Assembly (NCBI RefSeq): GCF_027942865.1
Contig: NC_134516.1
Span: 24,945,322-25,009,321 of the forward strand
Direction of reading: 5' to 3'
From: Odontesthes bonariensis
Taxonomy: Eukaryota > Chordata > Actinopteri > Atheriniformes > Atherinopsidae
DNA length: 64,000 nt
The stretch's first letter is position 1. Every line of letters starts with the position of its first letter. The position numbers were made by a program, and so were the translations under genes. Positions 1 to 11,200 of the stretch are shown piece after piece. The notes beneath the pieces were generated by a model. The model searched no databases. It saw nothing but the letters and a program-made list of their open reading frames with translations, and was not told the DNA's origin.

Positions 1-398
1 AGTTTTCTTGGTATGATTTCGATAGAATACTTTTTAAAAATTCATATAAAGCTGGAAGTAAAGACTCGTTTTAACTTCTCAGAATTCTTCTTTTACTAGA
101 AAAATTTGGACAGATGAAGTCATTGGGCCTCATGCAAGAACATTTTCGTATTTTTATTCTAAATTTCTCTTACTTTTCTCGTACAAAAGTCTTGTACGAA
201 CACGTCACGTCAGATTCAACAAACGCTCTTAACTTCTGAAAAAGTGTGTAAACGACCTGCGTAAATGATGAATCACACCTGTGCGTATTTAAGTGCACGT
301 GCACGAGGATAGTAAATTTGCATACTCCACGCCCTAAATTATACCAGATAAGGGTACACTTCTTCTCTGCTGTGCCAGAAAGTGTTGAGTGTTGAGTC

Positions 399-660
399 AT
401 GAGAATGGCATCAAGAAGCAAAAATAACAACTTTAGGGGCTCTGAGACTGAAGTTCTGCTTTCAGAGATCCTGAAAGGAAAATCTGTCATTTTTAGCAGT
501 GTCAGCAGTGGAATTACGGGACCTGCTAAAGCCAAGAAATGGGAAGCAATTACGAGTGCTGTTTATTGTCACCTGTAGTTCGTAATGTCACCGAAATAAA
601 AAAGAAATGGTTTGATAGGAAAATGGCTCACCATGGGCAGTCGCTCGATGACTGCAACTA
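399..660 (+). pseudogene. Myb/SANT-like DNA-binding domain relic of a Harbinger-type element
   Basis: An ATG at 399 opens 59 codons ending in TAG at 576-578. The peptide has the N-terminal pattern of the Myb/SANT-like domain carried by Harbinger accessory proteins and NAIF1/MSANTD relatives (FRGSETEVLLSEILKGKS, then KKWEAITSAV). After the stop the homology continues in another frame as VRNVTEIKKKWFDRK, the third-helix region of the same domain, so the copy is broken by a nonsense or frameshift change. A convergent transposase remnant on the opposite strand supports assignment to the two-gene PIF/Harbinger layout. It is very unlikely to make a functional protein. Confidence 0.6.
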
Positions 661-989
661 AAGCCGTGCAATCAGTGTTGCCTCATCATGATGGCACTTT
701 GATGGGGTGGCCCATGAGGGGGGTCTTCTGGCACCTCACCTTCTGGTCAGCCTGGGCTGGGTCAGGTGGAGACCCTCGTTCATGGCATTATTGTGCAAAT
801 CTGGCATGCCTTCTCTGAACTATAGAGCAGTTTGCCCCCCGCTGTATTGAGACACACCCACCTGGCCTTCAGCTCAGTGCGCTTCACGACAGCATGGGTG
901 CTATGTTGTGGCTCTAGCAAGCTGCATATTTGCAGCAGCACAGTCCTTGGCAATCTTAATCGCGATGTCAGCCATTCGTCTGCCTCCAC
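620..989 (-). pseudogene. Internally deleted HARBI1-like (PIF/Harbinger) transposase
   Basis: Read on the minus strand from 989, the peptide starts with a segment typical of the HARBI1 N-terminal region (ADEWLTSRLRLPRTVLLQIC). It then jumps directly to the extreme C-terminal segment of the family (ELKARWVCL, then GGKLLYSSEKACQIC). The DDE catalytic core that should lie between is missing, so this is an internal deletion derivative. A stop at the end of the C-terminal segment (about 780) and out-of-frame continuation show further decay. It lies tail to tail with the Myb/SANT-like relic at 399-660. I did not find terminal inverted repeats. Confidence 0.6.
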
Positions 990-1476
990 ATGGGTATTTA
1001 CATGGTCTCTTCCAAAGCAAGAGCCTGACGCACTAAGGCATCCAAAAGTAGAAAGTCAGCCGCTGGTTACACTTCCCATTGACCTTGTTATATACAGAGT
1101 CAAATTAACCTTCAATTAGTGCATAATTTAAAGGTGATAGAGAAAGGTTGAATGGGGCATTAATCCTTGTTCTGTGATGTGCTATGTAGCCCCAAAAAAA
1201 TTGGTTGGCTCAGAACCTCCCTAAAAGGCTCTCTGAAACAGCTGTTACTATGCTGGGTTTAGAATGCGTCTTTTTCCCTTATTGGCGTCGTTTCAGAGCT
1301 TATCTGGCAACCTCATTATGAAATGCAGGTAGGTGTTGGCGCTATTCGGTTGCCGTTGCTTGATTGGCTGCCCTTGCCCTCACTGAAAAGATGAACAAGC
1401 CAGAGCTAACGTGCAATTCTTACAACAGGAATATGGCACAACACACATTTAAAACAAAATAAAATGTGATACTTAC

Positions 1477-1904
1477 AGGCTGTAAGTATTGACAGGTACT
1501 GATAGCTGGGGTTGATTTTGTTGCAAAGTCGGAACTGACCCTCTACTGAGCATTAAATTCCGACTGAAGCCTGCTCGGAATCGTGCAAGGTTTGTAAAAC
1601 TGTCCTCCGTGAAATGCGCAGAGCAAAGGAAAAGTCGGCGGTTGTATGTACTGGGGATGCTGTTAAAAATAAATAAAAGCCATTGATCGCGAAAATTGCT
1701 TTTCGCAAACAATTTAAGAACAAATCTGTGCGTACGAACGATTGCTGCATTAGGCCCAATGTCTAATAGAGGAGGAAGAGCTGGGAACATGTTCTCTGTC
1801 CTGCACTCAGCCCTGTGCTTTTGCTTCCTGCTGAGTGTTACATAAACAATCACACATGTAGGAGCCTTTTTCCTTTGCTCACAGTAGAAACCCTGGTTGG
1901 ACAT
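1477..1904 (-). CDS. THAP-domain exon, partial
   Basis: The open frame ends at a strong splice donor (GTAAGTAT reading leftward from 1476). The C-terminal half of a THAP zinc-binding domain is clear: FRDQWLLFIFN, then LCSAHFTEDSF (the C-x2-H ligands), then RFRAGFSRNLML and a VPTL ending. The N-terminal Cys pair expected about 40 residues upstream is not obvious; the stretch before HRFVLKLF lacks the usual C-x2-4-C. So it is either a degraded THAP fold or an exon whose first part lies elsewhere. THAP domains occur in host genes and in P-element and Kolobok transposases; nothing nearby decides between them. Confidence 0.5.
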
Positions 1905-2540
1905 AAACAGCAGATATTTGTGGAGGAGGTCTCCAAGGAGAACATCTGCAGGAACAACAGTGAGAAGTGTCAGTTGGTCCTCTGACCCTGGATCAGATAC
2001 AGAGATGGGTCCAGTACATGTTAGCCTAGCTTAGCACAAAGATTTATGAAACCATGTTCAGCGTACATCTGGATATGTGTACATGTGGATTAGACCTGTG
2101 TCCCTCCCTCCATACGCCCACATGGGGGATCTTGACCTGGACCGGCTCTCTGACAGCTCCAACACATTCAGAGAACAGTGTGTGGAACTGGATGTGTTTC
2201 AGCTCAGAGATAAAGCCACCAGAGCAAACTTCAACAATCCTCTGAGCTCCACATGAGTTGATATCAGACTTACTGACAGAGCACACAGATACCCTGCCTC
2301 TGGAGTTTGTGATGTTAGTGATCCCTGCTCCATCACCTGTGTCAGAGACACTAAATTAACTCAGTCTCTAATGATCAGCACAAGAAATGAGAATCATTTG
2401 AGTCTTCAGGATGTTTGAAATGACTCTGATCATACACTCTCTGTTACTGATCCTGCTGTGACTCTGGAAGACTTCTTACAGTGTTTGAATGTTCCTACTG
2501 ACAGATGTGGCCCTTATAAAAGCACAGAACCAGATCCAGT
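1905..2540. other. No gene recognised
   Basis: Short open frames occur on both strands but none shows a domain, good splice context or a repeat family I can name. A stretch near 2100-2250 reads plausibly on the plus strand but contains stops and is not recognised. Confidence 0.4.
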
Positions 2541-2544
2541 CCTT

Positions 2545-2700
2545 GGTTCTCCACACAGCTCTCTGAAGCCATCCACAGCAGAGACAAAGCCTGGTCCAGC
2601 TTGCTTCATTTCTCCTAACAGAACGGGCAGTTTTCTGTCCATAAAAATTCTGAACAGAATCGGTGACAAAGGGCAGCCCTGACGGAGTCCAACCCTAGGT
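2545..2700 (-). mobile_element. LINE reverse-transcriptase fragment
   Basis: The minus-strand reading gives the conserved RT block GLRQGCPLSPILF followed by a short continuation into about 2545. It is a small fragment of a non-LTR retrotransposon pol, directly abutting the separate LINE piece at 2702-3225. The clade cannot be decided from this length. Confidence 0.6.
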
Positions 2701-2701
2701 T

Positions 2702-3225
2702 AGGTTAGGTTTCTTTATTAGTCTCCACAAAGGAGAAATTTGTCTTGGAGACAGGGAGGTTACAGCACCATAAAACACATAAGAGGACAACACCAACAGA
2801 CAAAGCAGACAACAATAAAATGTAAGGTACAGGCTCAGAAACATTGGATGTCCTAACCCACTGCCCCTGTCCCATCCAGTCCATACCCCCTGTGCTGCGG
2901 TTCTCAGTGTAGGCAAACTGATACTTATCAAGAGCTGGTTGCACATCTGTGCGAAGTTTTCCTATCATTATTTTCCCAAAGGATTTAAAAATGTTTGAGG
3001 TGATGGCCACGGGCCGGTAGTCATTATCCTCTTGAGGACTAGCCTTTTTAGGAATCGGTAAAATGATGGAAGTCTTCCATAACTTTGGAATAATGTGGGA
3101 GTCAATAGCCACCAGGCGCTTGCCGGCGGGCCCCACCCCTGGGACTGGCTCCAGGGGGAGGCCCCAGTGACCCACGTCTGGGCGAAGGTACACGTTCTCC
3201 AAAAATATTATTCATCATAGGGGTT
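2702..3225 (-). mobile_element. Rex1/Babar-type LINE fragment
   Basis: On the minus strand an open frame from 3202 carries early reverse-transcriptase blocks (PKLWKTSIILPIPKK, NDYRPVAITS, LDKYQFAYTENRSTG). It then passes abruptly into a non-RT tail ending near 2705. The RT blocks match the Rex1/Babar style of fish LINEs. The abrupt junction near 2890 indicates an internal deletion that joins RT to a 3'-terminal segment. The palm-domain active site is absent. Confidence 0.6.
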
Positions 3226-4111
3226 TTATGAGCTGTTCTTTGACTGGTCCCTCATCTAGGATCTGTTTGCCATGGGTGACCCTACAGGGGCTTAAAGCCC
3301 CGGGCAACATAGCTCCCAGACTCATTGGGGCACGCAATTTTAAAAAAACAGTCATTTAATCTTGTTCAAGAGATTCAGATTTTTCTGTAAAATCAGCATC
3401 ACTGTCCATACAACCATAAACTATGCAATATCATTAAGGAACGACTACCACCTGAAAGAATCCTTCAGTAAGCGTCTAAAAGACTGTTTTTCTGAGCTTG
3501 TTATCTGTACCAGCTGTTTGGCTCTGTTTTAAAGAAGCAGGGAGTGGCTATCAACCGGTTATCAGCAAAGCACAACGAGCTTCTGCAGGTTGAATTTGGC
3601 TTTCATACTAAATGAATTTGTAAAACTCACTATAACGGACTAAGCATGTACTGTCACCAGACTTAAAACTACACCCATATTTAAGCGAATACTGTATCGT
3701 CTCTCTGTAAGTGGCAGAACAGTTTGTTTGCCCTTTTGATTTCAGCACAATAATAAAAACTTTGGCATAGAATGATAATCATTTGCACCATGGAACATGA
3801 CAGACATTTCAGGAGTGATGTGGAAGGGTACAGCTTGAGGTTGTTCAGACTGCACTATGACTAATGCGCTGCTTCTGAGAACTATCACAGAATTATTTTT
3901 AAAGTTAAAAAACAACTGTCTTATCAGTCGCAGAAAAAACAGAGAAGAGGACACTTAATTAAGTCTCTCCAAAAAACATTTCTCTGCAACAATATGCATC
4001 TATAACCTGATGGTATGTTGTATTTATGTCCATGAGCAACAATTAAAGGCAGATCTGATCCTTAAAAAACAACTTAGTCTGTTTTCCATTAACTGCTGTT
4101 TGTCTTTCCAG
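3226..4111. other. No gene recognised; upstream intron or intergenic DNA
   Basis: Nothing in either strand resembles a known domain or a structured repeat. The stretch ends at the splice acceptor of the first recognisable FIIND-gene exon at 4112, so at least its right part is probably intron. Confidence 0.4.
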
Positions 4112-5260
4112 AACTGATGGAGGTGCAGTTAAAGCCTCAAGAGACCAAACCTGTGAGTATTGAAGATGTCTCTCCTTATAATGAATCCATTGAATTTACC
4201 CTCAACTTTTGACATTTCCATAATATATTTTTTTGTCTTCTCCTCTCAGGTGTCAATGACATCAAAACATTCAAGTCTGATTTGTCTGAGGATGACACAG
4301 AACTGATGAAGGTGAGAGACAAAATACTCTATTTCTTTGTTCCATACAGATTTAAGGGCTGTAACACTCAGCAGGTGTTATATATATATATACCCATCTA
4401 TATTTACTAAAACTGGGAGCTTCTGTAACCTTTGTGTACAGTAACGTAAAAAAAAAATTGTTGTCAGATATAAAGCCAATATTCTCCAAGTTATCCAAGT
4501 CTTGGTAATCCTGAGAGCTTCAATAAGGGCAACGAGAAGCCTTTCTGATGAGAGGTAAAATGTTTCCAAGAACCAAGAAAAATAAATCCCAAATAAATCT
4601 TTGAATTAGGCACTGTCAAAAATTTATAAAATTCATAAAAATATTCTAACAGCTCGTCATTTTGAGCCTTCAGTGAGATTCATTATCCCATTCAGAGCAT
4701 GCAGGGTGGCTGCACAGTGGTGTGGTGGTTAGCACCGTCGCCTCACAGAAAGAGGGTTCCAGGTTCAGCTCCCACCTGGTTCTTTCTGTGTGGAGTCTGC
4801 ATGTTCTCCCCGTGTATGCGTGGGTTCTCTCCGGGTACTCTGGCTTCCTCCCACTGTCCAAAAACATGCATGTTAGGTTAATTGGTGTCTCTAAATTGTC
4901 CTTAGGAGTGTGTGTGGTTGTTTGTCTCGTTTGTCTCTGTGTGGCCCTGTGATGGACTGGCGGCCTGTCCACGGCGTATCCTGCCTATTGCCCAGTGATC
5001 ATTTATTTACAGTCTGTGCACTGACCAGATGGGTTTTATCGTGTCTAGCTGCATCAAGCTTACACGTCACATTAAATGCTACTTTAAACTGTATAATGTT
5101 TGAACTGTAGATCATGCTTTAGATAGATTTGGACTGCAATTGAATATTTTTTGTAAAGGTAGGTTATTTAACATAACCTGATTAATATTGTTCCTGAATT
5201 GCAGCTTCCATCCAGCTTTACACCTGAAATGGAAACTGAATGTTCACCAATCTCATACAG
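4112..5260 (+). CDS. Three short linker exons preceding the FIIND
   Basis: Exon 4112-4152 follows a good pyrimidine tract and TTTCCAG. Exon 4250-4311 follows TCCTCTCAG and ends GATGAAG|GTGAGA. Exon 5205-5260 follows TTGCAG and ends ATACAG|GTAATT. Joined, they encode a low-complexity acidic linker (KTFKSDLSEDDTELMK) running into LPSSFTPEMETECSPISYR, the sequence that normally leads into the fish ZU5 core. The phases (1, 0, 2 at the successive ends) fit each other and the next exon exactly. A V-SINE sits in the intron between the second and third. Confidence 0.6.
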
Positions 5261-8200
5261 GTAATTTAATTGTTGTTTTTAGTAGTTTTCTTTGTAATTA
5301 AATGGTTCGCTCATGAATGTCTTCACAGTAAGATTCTCCTCAACTCTGTTTCACACTTTTGCTGCATTTTAACAGTATTAAGTCACATTTTAAGTAGAAT
5401 ATTGTGGGATTGGGTGCTCCTATGACATATCTGTGTGGCATATCTGGAATTGATCAAGATTCAGCTCTCCAAATTTCAGCCACTGCTGTTTCCGTAGCCT
5501 TAGACTTTTGTCCTCTCCAATTTTGTGCATTGTTCAGAACTTTGTTTATCCCACACAGAGAGGGAAGACAGGAACTGAAGAAGCGTTTTCATAGAGAAAG
5601 GGTTAGAATTTGCACTCATACCTTCAGTCACACACAGTGTGGGAGCTTTTGTTTTACATGCAGTTCTATGCTTTGTGTCTGTAAACGGATGTTCTCAAAA
5701 TTTCTCAACTGCTTGTGTAATTTAGAATGAAATTTTGTGTTTTAGATATATACAAATGCAATTTTTTTTCATTAAATTTACAAATTATTTTTATACATGC
5801 ACAGATTTCCCTGGAAGATATATTTCAGATAATGACAAAGCTTGATTTACAACACGATATTGTGGAATAATTTGATTTGTTTTTTGGTTGACTCAATTTG
5901 AACCCATTAAATTCACTCTTCTGTTTGGGGGGCTAGCAGGAGCTGGTTCAGTTGTTAGCAGTGATTAATAAGTTATTCATATTCGAGAAAAAACATTTGG
6001 TGAAAATAGTTAATTATAGTAACTAATAATAATTGATCATTAATTATGGGGCAGACTTAAGCCATCAGGCCCACCCTCCTTGCCTCTCTCTAAACCGTTT
6101 CTGATTTTCAAACATTCATAATTTTGAAATCACCAAGCCCTTCCATGTCTTACAGGTTCAGGTGTCCTGGTCCAGGTGTTTTCCAGTGTACTCTGACCAG
6201 AATGGTGTTTGTTATGACTCAGAAGACAGAGCTGCTGTACAGGACTGTCCAGTGGCCCGACAGTCTCCTACAGTCAGCTGGCAAAACCCCCGCAGGGCTG
6301 CTGTTCAACATCACGTGTTCTGAGGGTGCAGTCCGTCAGCTCCACCTCCCACACTGTGAAACAAAAAATGGTGAGTACTGTCCTGTCCTCAATGCTTCAT
6401 AAAGTTGCAAATATTTGTTTAAAAGTTTGTCATTCATTCATTAAAGAGACCAGTGTAAACTCCACAAAGCTAGCCTTACTTAATATTAGATCTCTGTCCA
6501 ATAAGTCACTGTTAGTTAATGACACAATTTAGATTTTCTTTTTCTGACAGAAACATGGTTAACAGAGAGCACAAGTGCTACTGTTCTTAATGAAGCAGCT
6601 CCCCCAAACTTTAGTTTTATGGATAAATGCCAAAATGGTAGGAAAGGTGGGGGGGAGGCTGCCTTATTTAAAGATACATTCCAGTGTAAAGAGATCTCAT
6701 TTGGTGATTTCACTTCTTTTGAATATCTGAGTTTTATTTTAAAGGGTGTTCCTAAAATCCTGTTCTTAATCATTTACGGATCTCCAGGATACTGCAAGTT
6801 TTATTGATGATTTTTCTGAATTATTGTCTGTTATTTCGACTGATTTTAACCATTTCATCTTGACCGGGGATTTTAACATTCACATAGATAATATGACGGA
6901 TGGTAATGCCAAAGAATTTTCTTCTGTGCTGGACATGTTTGGTTTGTGGCAGCATGTAACAGAACCAACCCACCTTCGAGGTCACATTCTGGACCTGGTC
7001 ATTTCTAAAGGTGTTGATATTTCTTCTGTTGTTGTTACTGATTTGGCCTTGTCTGACCATTTTTGTATTTCATTTGATTTACATATTACTCAGAATGTTC
7101 AAACAACCAGCTTCTCAGTTAAGAAGAGGTATATCAATGAGAAAACAAGTGCTCAGTTTAGGGAGGCCATAGCTATGTTACCAACAATGAGCGCAGAGTC
7201 GGTTGAAGGACTGCTGGATCATTTTAACTTGAAAATTTTTAATGTAATGGAAGCTGTTGCACCGATAAGAATCAAGAGAACCTTGATCAAACAGAAAACC
7301 CCATGGAGAAACACCACTACGGTCAAAAATCTGAAAAGAGAATGCAGGAAAGCTGAACGTAAATGGAGGAAAACAAAGCTTCAGATTCACTATGAGCTGT
7401 ACAAAGAAAGCCTGCGTAGTTATAACAATGAGCTGTGCAAGGCCAGACAGCTGCATTTATCTGAAATGATTAATAAGAATGTCAACAAGTCTCGAACTCT
7501 GTTTGCTATGGTTGAAAAACTCACAAATCCTCCTAAACAGTCAAACCCAGACCTCCTCTCCACTGAGAAATGCAACGAATTTGCCAACTTTTTTAGCCAA
7601 AAAATCAAAACAATTAGACAAAACATTCACGCAACACAGACAAACAAGAAAACTAATCTGTGTCTAAAACCTAGAAATAACTCTGACGTTATGTCACAAT
7701 TTAATTTTGTTGATTTAAAAATCATAGAGGAAACAGTTCGGCATCTGAAATCAACAACTTGTTCTCTGGACATAATACCATCCGACTTTTTAAAAACTGT
7801 TTTTACCTCAGTAGAAAGAGATCTCCTACGAATAGTTAACAGCTCACTGGCATCAGGCATTTTTCCCAAGTCACTAAAGACTGCTGCCATTAAGCCACTC
7901 CTAAAGAAGAGAACTCTAGACGCCTCTATGATGAACAACTACAGACCTGTCTCTAATCTCTCTTTTATATCTAAGATTATTGAGAAAGTTGTATTTAACC
8001 AGCTCAACGACTTTCTGAATGAAAGTGGAAGTCTTGATAACTTTCAATCAGGCTTCAGATGTCATCACAGCACTGAAACAGCTCTGGTCAAAGTGTTAAA
8101 CGACATTAGGTTGAATACTGATTCTGGTAATGTTTCAGTCCTGGTTCAGTTGGACCTCAGCGCTGCGTTTCATACTGTAGATCACAGAATCCTGTTGCAC

Positions 8201-11200
8201 AGGCTGGAAAACTGGGTTGGACTTTCTGGAGCGGTCCTTAACTGGTTCAGGTCCTACTTAGAAGGCCGGAGTTATTTTGTTACAATTGGCAGCTATGAAT
8301 CTGAGCGAGTGGCCATGACTTGTGGAGTCCCCCAGGGGTCAATTCTTGGACCTCTTCTGTTTAACTTGTATATGCTCCCTTTGGGTCAGATATTGCAGAA
8401 CTTTAACATCAATTATCACAGTTATGCAGACGATACACAACTTTATGTGTCTCTGTCACCGGACGACTGCAGCCCAGCAGACGTACTGTGTCAGTGTCTG
8501 GAGGAAGTAAACACCTGGATGAGAGAGAATTTTCTACAATTAAATGAAGACAAAACTGAGATCATTCTGTTTGGGAGCAAAGAGAAGAGGGGCAGCGTTG
8601 GTAAATATCTTGAGACTCGGGACCTTACAATCACTGACCAAGTTGGTAACCTCGGAGTGTTGATAGACTCAGACCTGACTTTCAGCAGCCACATCAAAGC
8701 TGTCACCAAGGCAGCTTTTTACCACCTCAGAAACATCAACAGAATTAAAGGTTTCCTCTCCCAAAAAGACCAGGAGAAACTCATCCATGCATTCATCTCC
8801 AGGAGACTCGATGACTGTAATGCTCTTTTAACTGGACTTCCCAAAAAGAGCATTAAACATCTGCAGCTCATCCAGAACGCTGCTGCTAGAGTTTTAACCC
8901 GGACTAAGAGATCTGAACACATCACACCAGTTTTAAAATCTTTACTCTGGCTTCCAGTCAGTCACAGAATAGATTTAACAGCCTGCTGATGGTTTACAAA
9001 TCCCAGAACGGTTTAGGCCCAAAATACATCTGTGATATGTTCAGAGAATATAAACCTAGCAGAGCTCTTAGATCCAAGGACTCAGGTCAGCTGGTCCAGT
9101 CCAGAGTCCAGACTAAACATGGAGAAGCAGCATTTAGCTGTTATGCTACAAACAAGTGGAACAAACTGCCAGTGGAGATTAAACTTTCACCAAATGTAGA
9201 CATTTTTAAATCCAGGTTAAAGACATTTCTGTTCTCATGTGTCTATGCATGAAATATCTTTTAACTTATCTAGACTGTTGCCTGTTTTTAAATTCATTTA
9301 AATGATTTTATTTGTTTCTTTTTATATTCTTTTATGTATTTTAATGCTTCTTCCACTCCCTGCTGCAATGCTTTTATTTTATGTAAAGCACTTTGAACTG
9401 TTTGTACATGAAATGTGCTATATAAATAAATTTGATTTGATTTTGATTTGACTAAAGTGCCACAAAACATGGCATTGTAAAGGAGATTGAAGCATAGCAT
9501 TAAATCCACATGAGACCAATAAATGACTAGAAAACAGAAAAGAAAAAATTTGTAGGCAAAGGATGGAGGTAGGCTTGTTGATAGCACAAAAATAGAAAGG
9601 ACAGAAGTTTAACAGCTCTGTGTTTTCACAGCCTTGCGCTTCGATGGCCTGTTGACTGTTGCACACATCAGTGATTCTGATGGAATGACCATCCTGAAGC
9701 CACTGAAGATTACAGACACTCATGTAGTTGTGAACGTCCCCCACCTATCCTCCCTTGGCCTCCTCTGGGATGCTCTCCTCAGATTTCTGAAAATCACTGA
9801 GCCAGTAAACGGCCAAATCCTGCTGTTTCTCAGAACTCCAGTTAGAGAGCCTCGAACACTGGATGTGTTTGTGCTGCAGGAGAACATCCCTGTGTCAGAG
9901 GTAAGGCTGAAAGATGTGTATTACACCTGACTAAACCGGAATGCCTCTGCTCAGTCACTCTTTCATTATGTTGTCAGCTCTGAATATAAATCCTGTTTAT
10001 AGCTTGAAACTGTTAGACAGTGTGATTCTCATTGCTAATTCTTTTTTATTCATTGTTAATATCAGAGTGCTGCTGTTGTGTCTTTTTAATAACTAATTAG
10101 TATTATTTATCCCAGGTCTCTGTTCAGTTTCTTAACCTTTTTTGATATATATATATATTTCTGCCATCATAATTGCTTCTGTTACATAAAAATGTCCTGC
10201 TGCTGAAGGTTGCTGCTCACCATAAAGATTCTGAGCAAATCACGATCCCCGCTGACTGTCTTCTCACCCATGGTCAAAGTTACAGTGTCCACTGTGAACC
10301 CGAAGCCTTGTTGATACAGCCTGAGGTGAGCCAAGTCACAGCACACAACTGTGTTAATAGTAGAGTCACAGTTTAGAAGCAATAATGTTGACATAATGAC
10401 GTGTTTCTGTTTGTTTTCAGAGTGTACAGTTTCGCATTAAGACAGGACCAAATTACCATCCAACATTTCAGGTTTTCCTGACTGAGATCCCAAAGAAAGT
10501 GACTTTGATGGTCCAAGATAAAAACGGGATGGAAGTTTGGAAACGTAGTTTTTTTCCAACAGGTAAAAAGCTTCACTCTCCTGCTGATGCAGGGATATTT
10601 TGAAAGGATTAAATCCCATTTAGTTCCCTTTTCCAGTCAGAGTTATCAATGTGTTTCAGTTTGAAAATGTGTTTATTTGCCCCCTTTCTCCCTGTGAAGC
10701 TGCCTGAGATTGTATTTTTTTTTTTATCACATCACCGCAACTGCAAAGCTGAATGTGAGGAGGTTAAAACCTAACAAAGAGATAAAGATGACCCAATAAA
10801 ACAGTTCTTTGAACTACTTTTGCCCACAGTTTCTGTGGTTCCTACACAAAAAAGGAGAACTGCCTCAAATAGTTTAAAGACTTATGGAAATGTTCCCACA
10901 GTCTGAAAACACATAGTGTCTTTATTTACTGAGGAAAATCAGGAGAGCTACCTCCCCCAGAATCTGGTCTGCCTCTTTTACAGATAATAATCTCAAAAGG
11001 GCATGCAAGCCTTGTACAACAACTACAGCAAAGCTCACAATAAGATCCTCAACTTTCTCATTGCATCTAGTCATTTAGCAGATGTTTTTTGTACAAGGAA
11101 AGATGAACATTTCAGCTTTAGTTCAACAAGATACCCTGGTGTAATCATTAAGCACTAAATCTGTTTAAAGGGTGAAATACAAGCAGAAAAAGTTCCTCGA

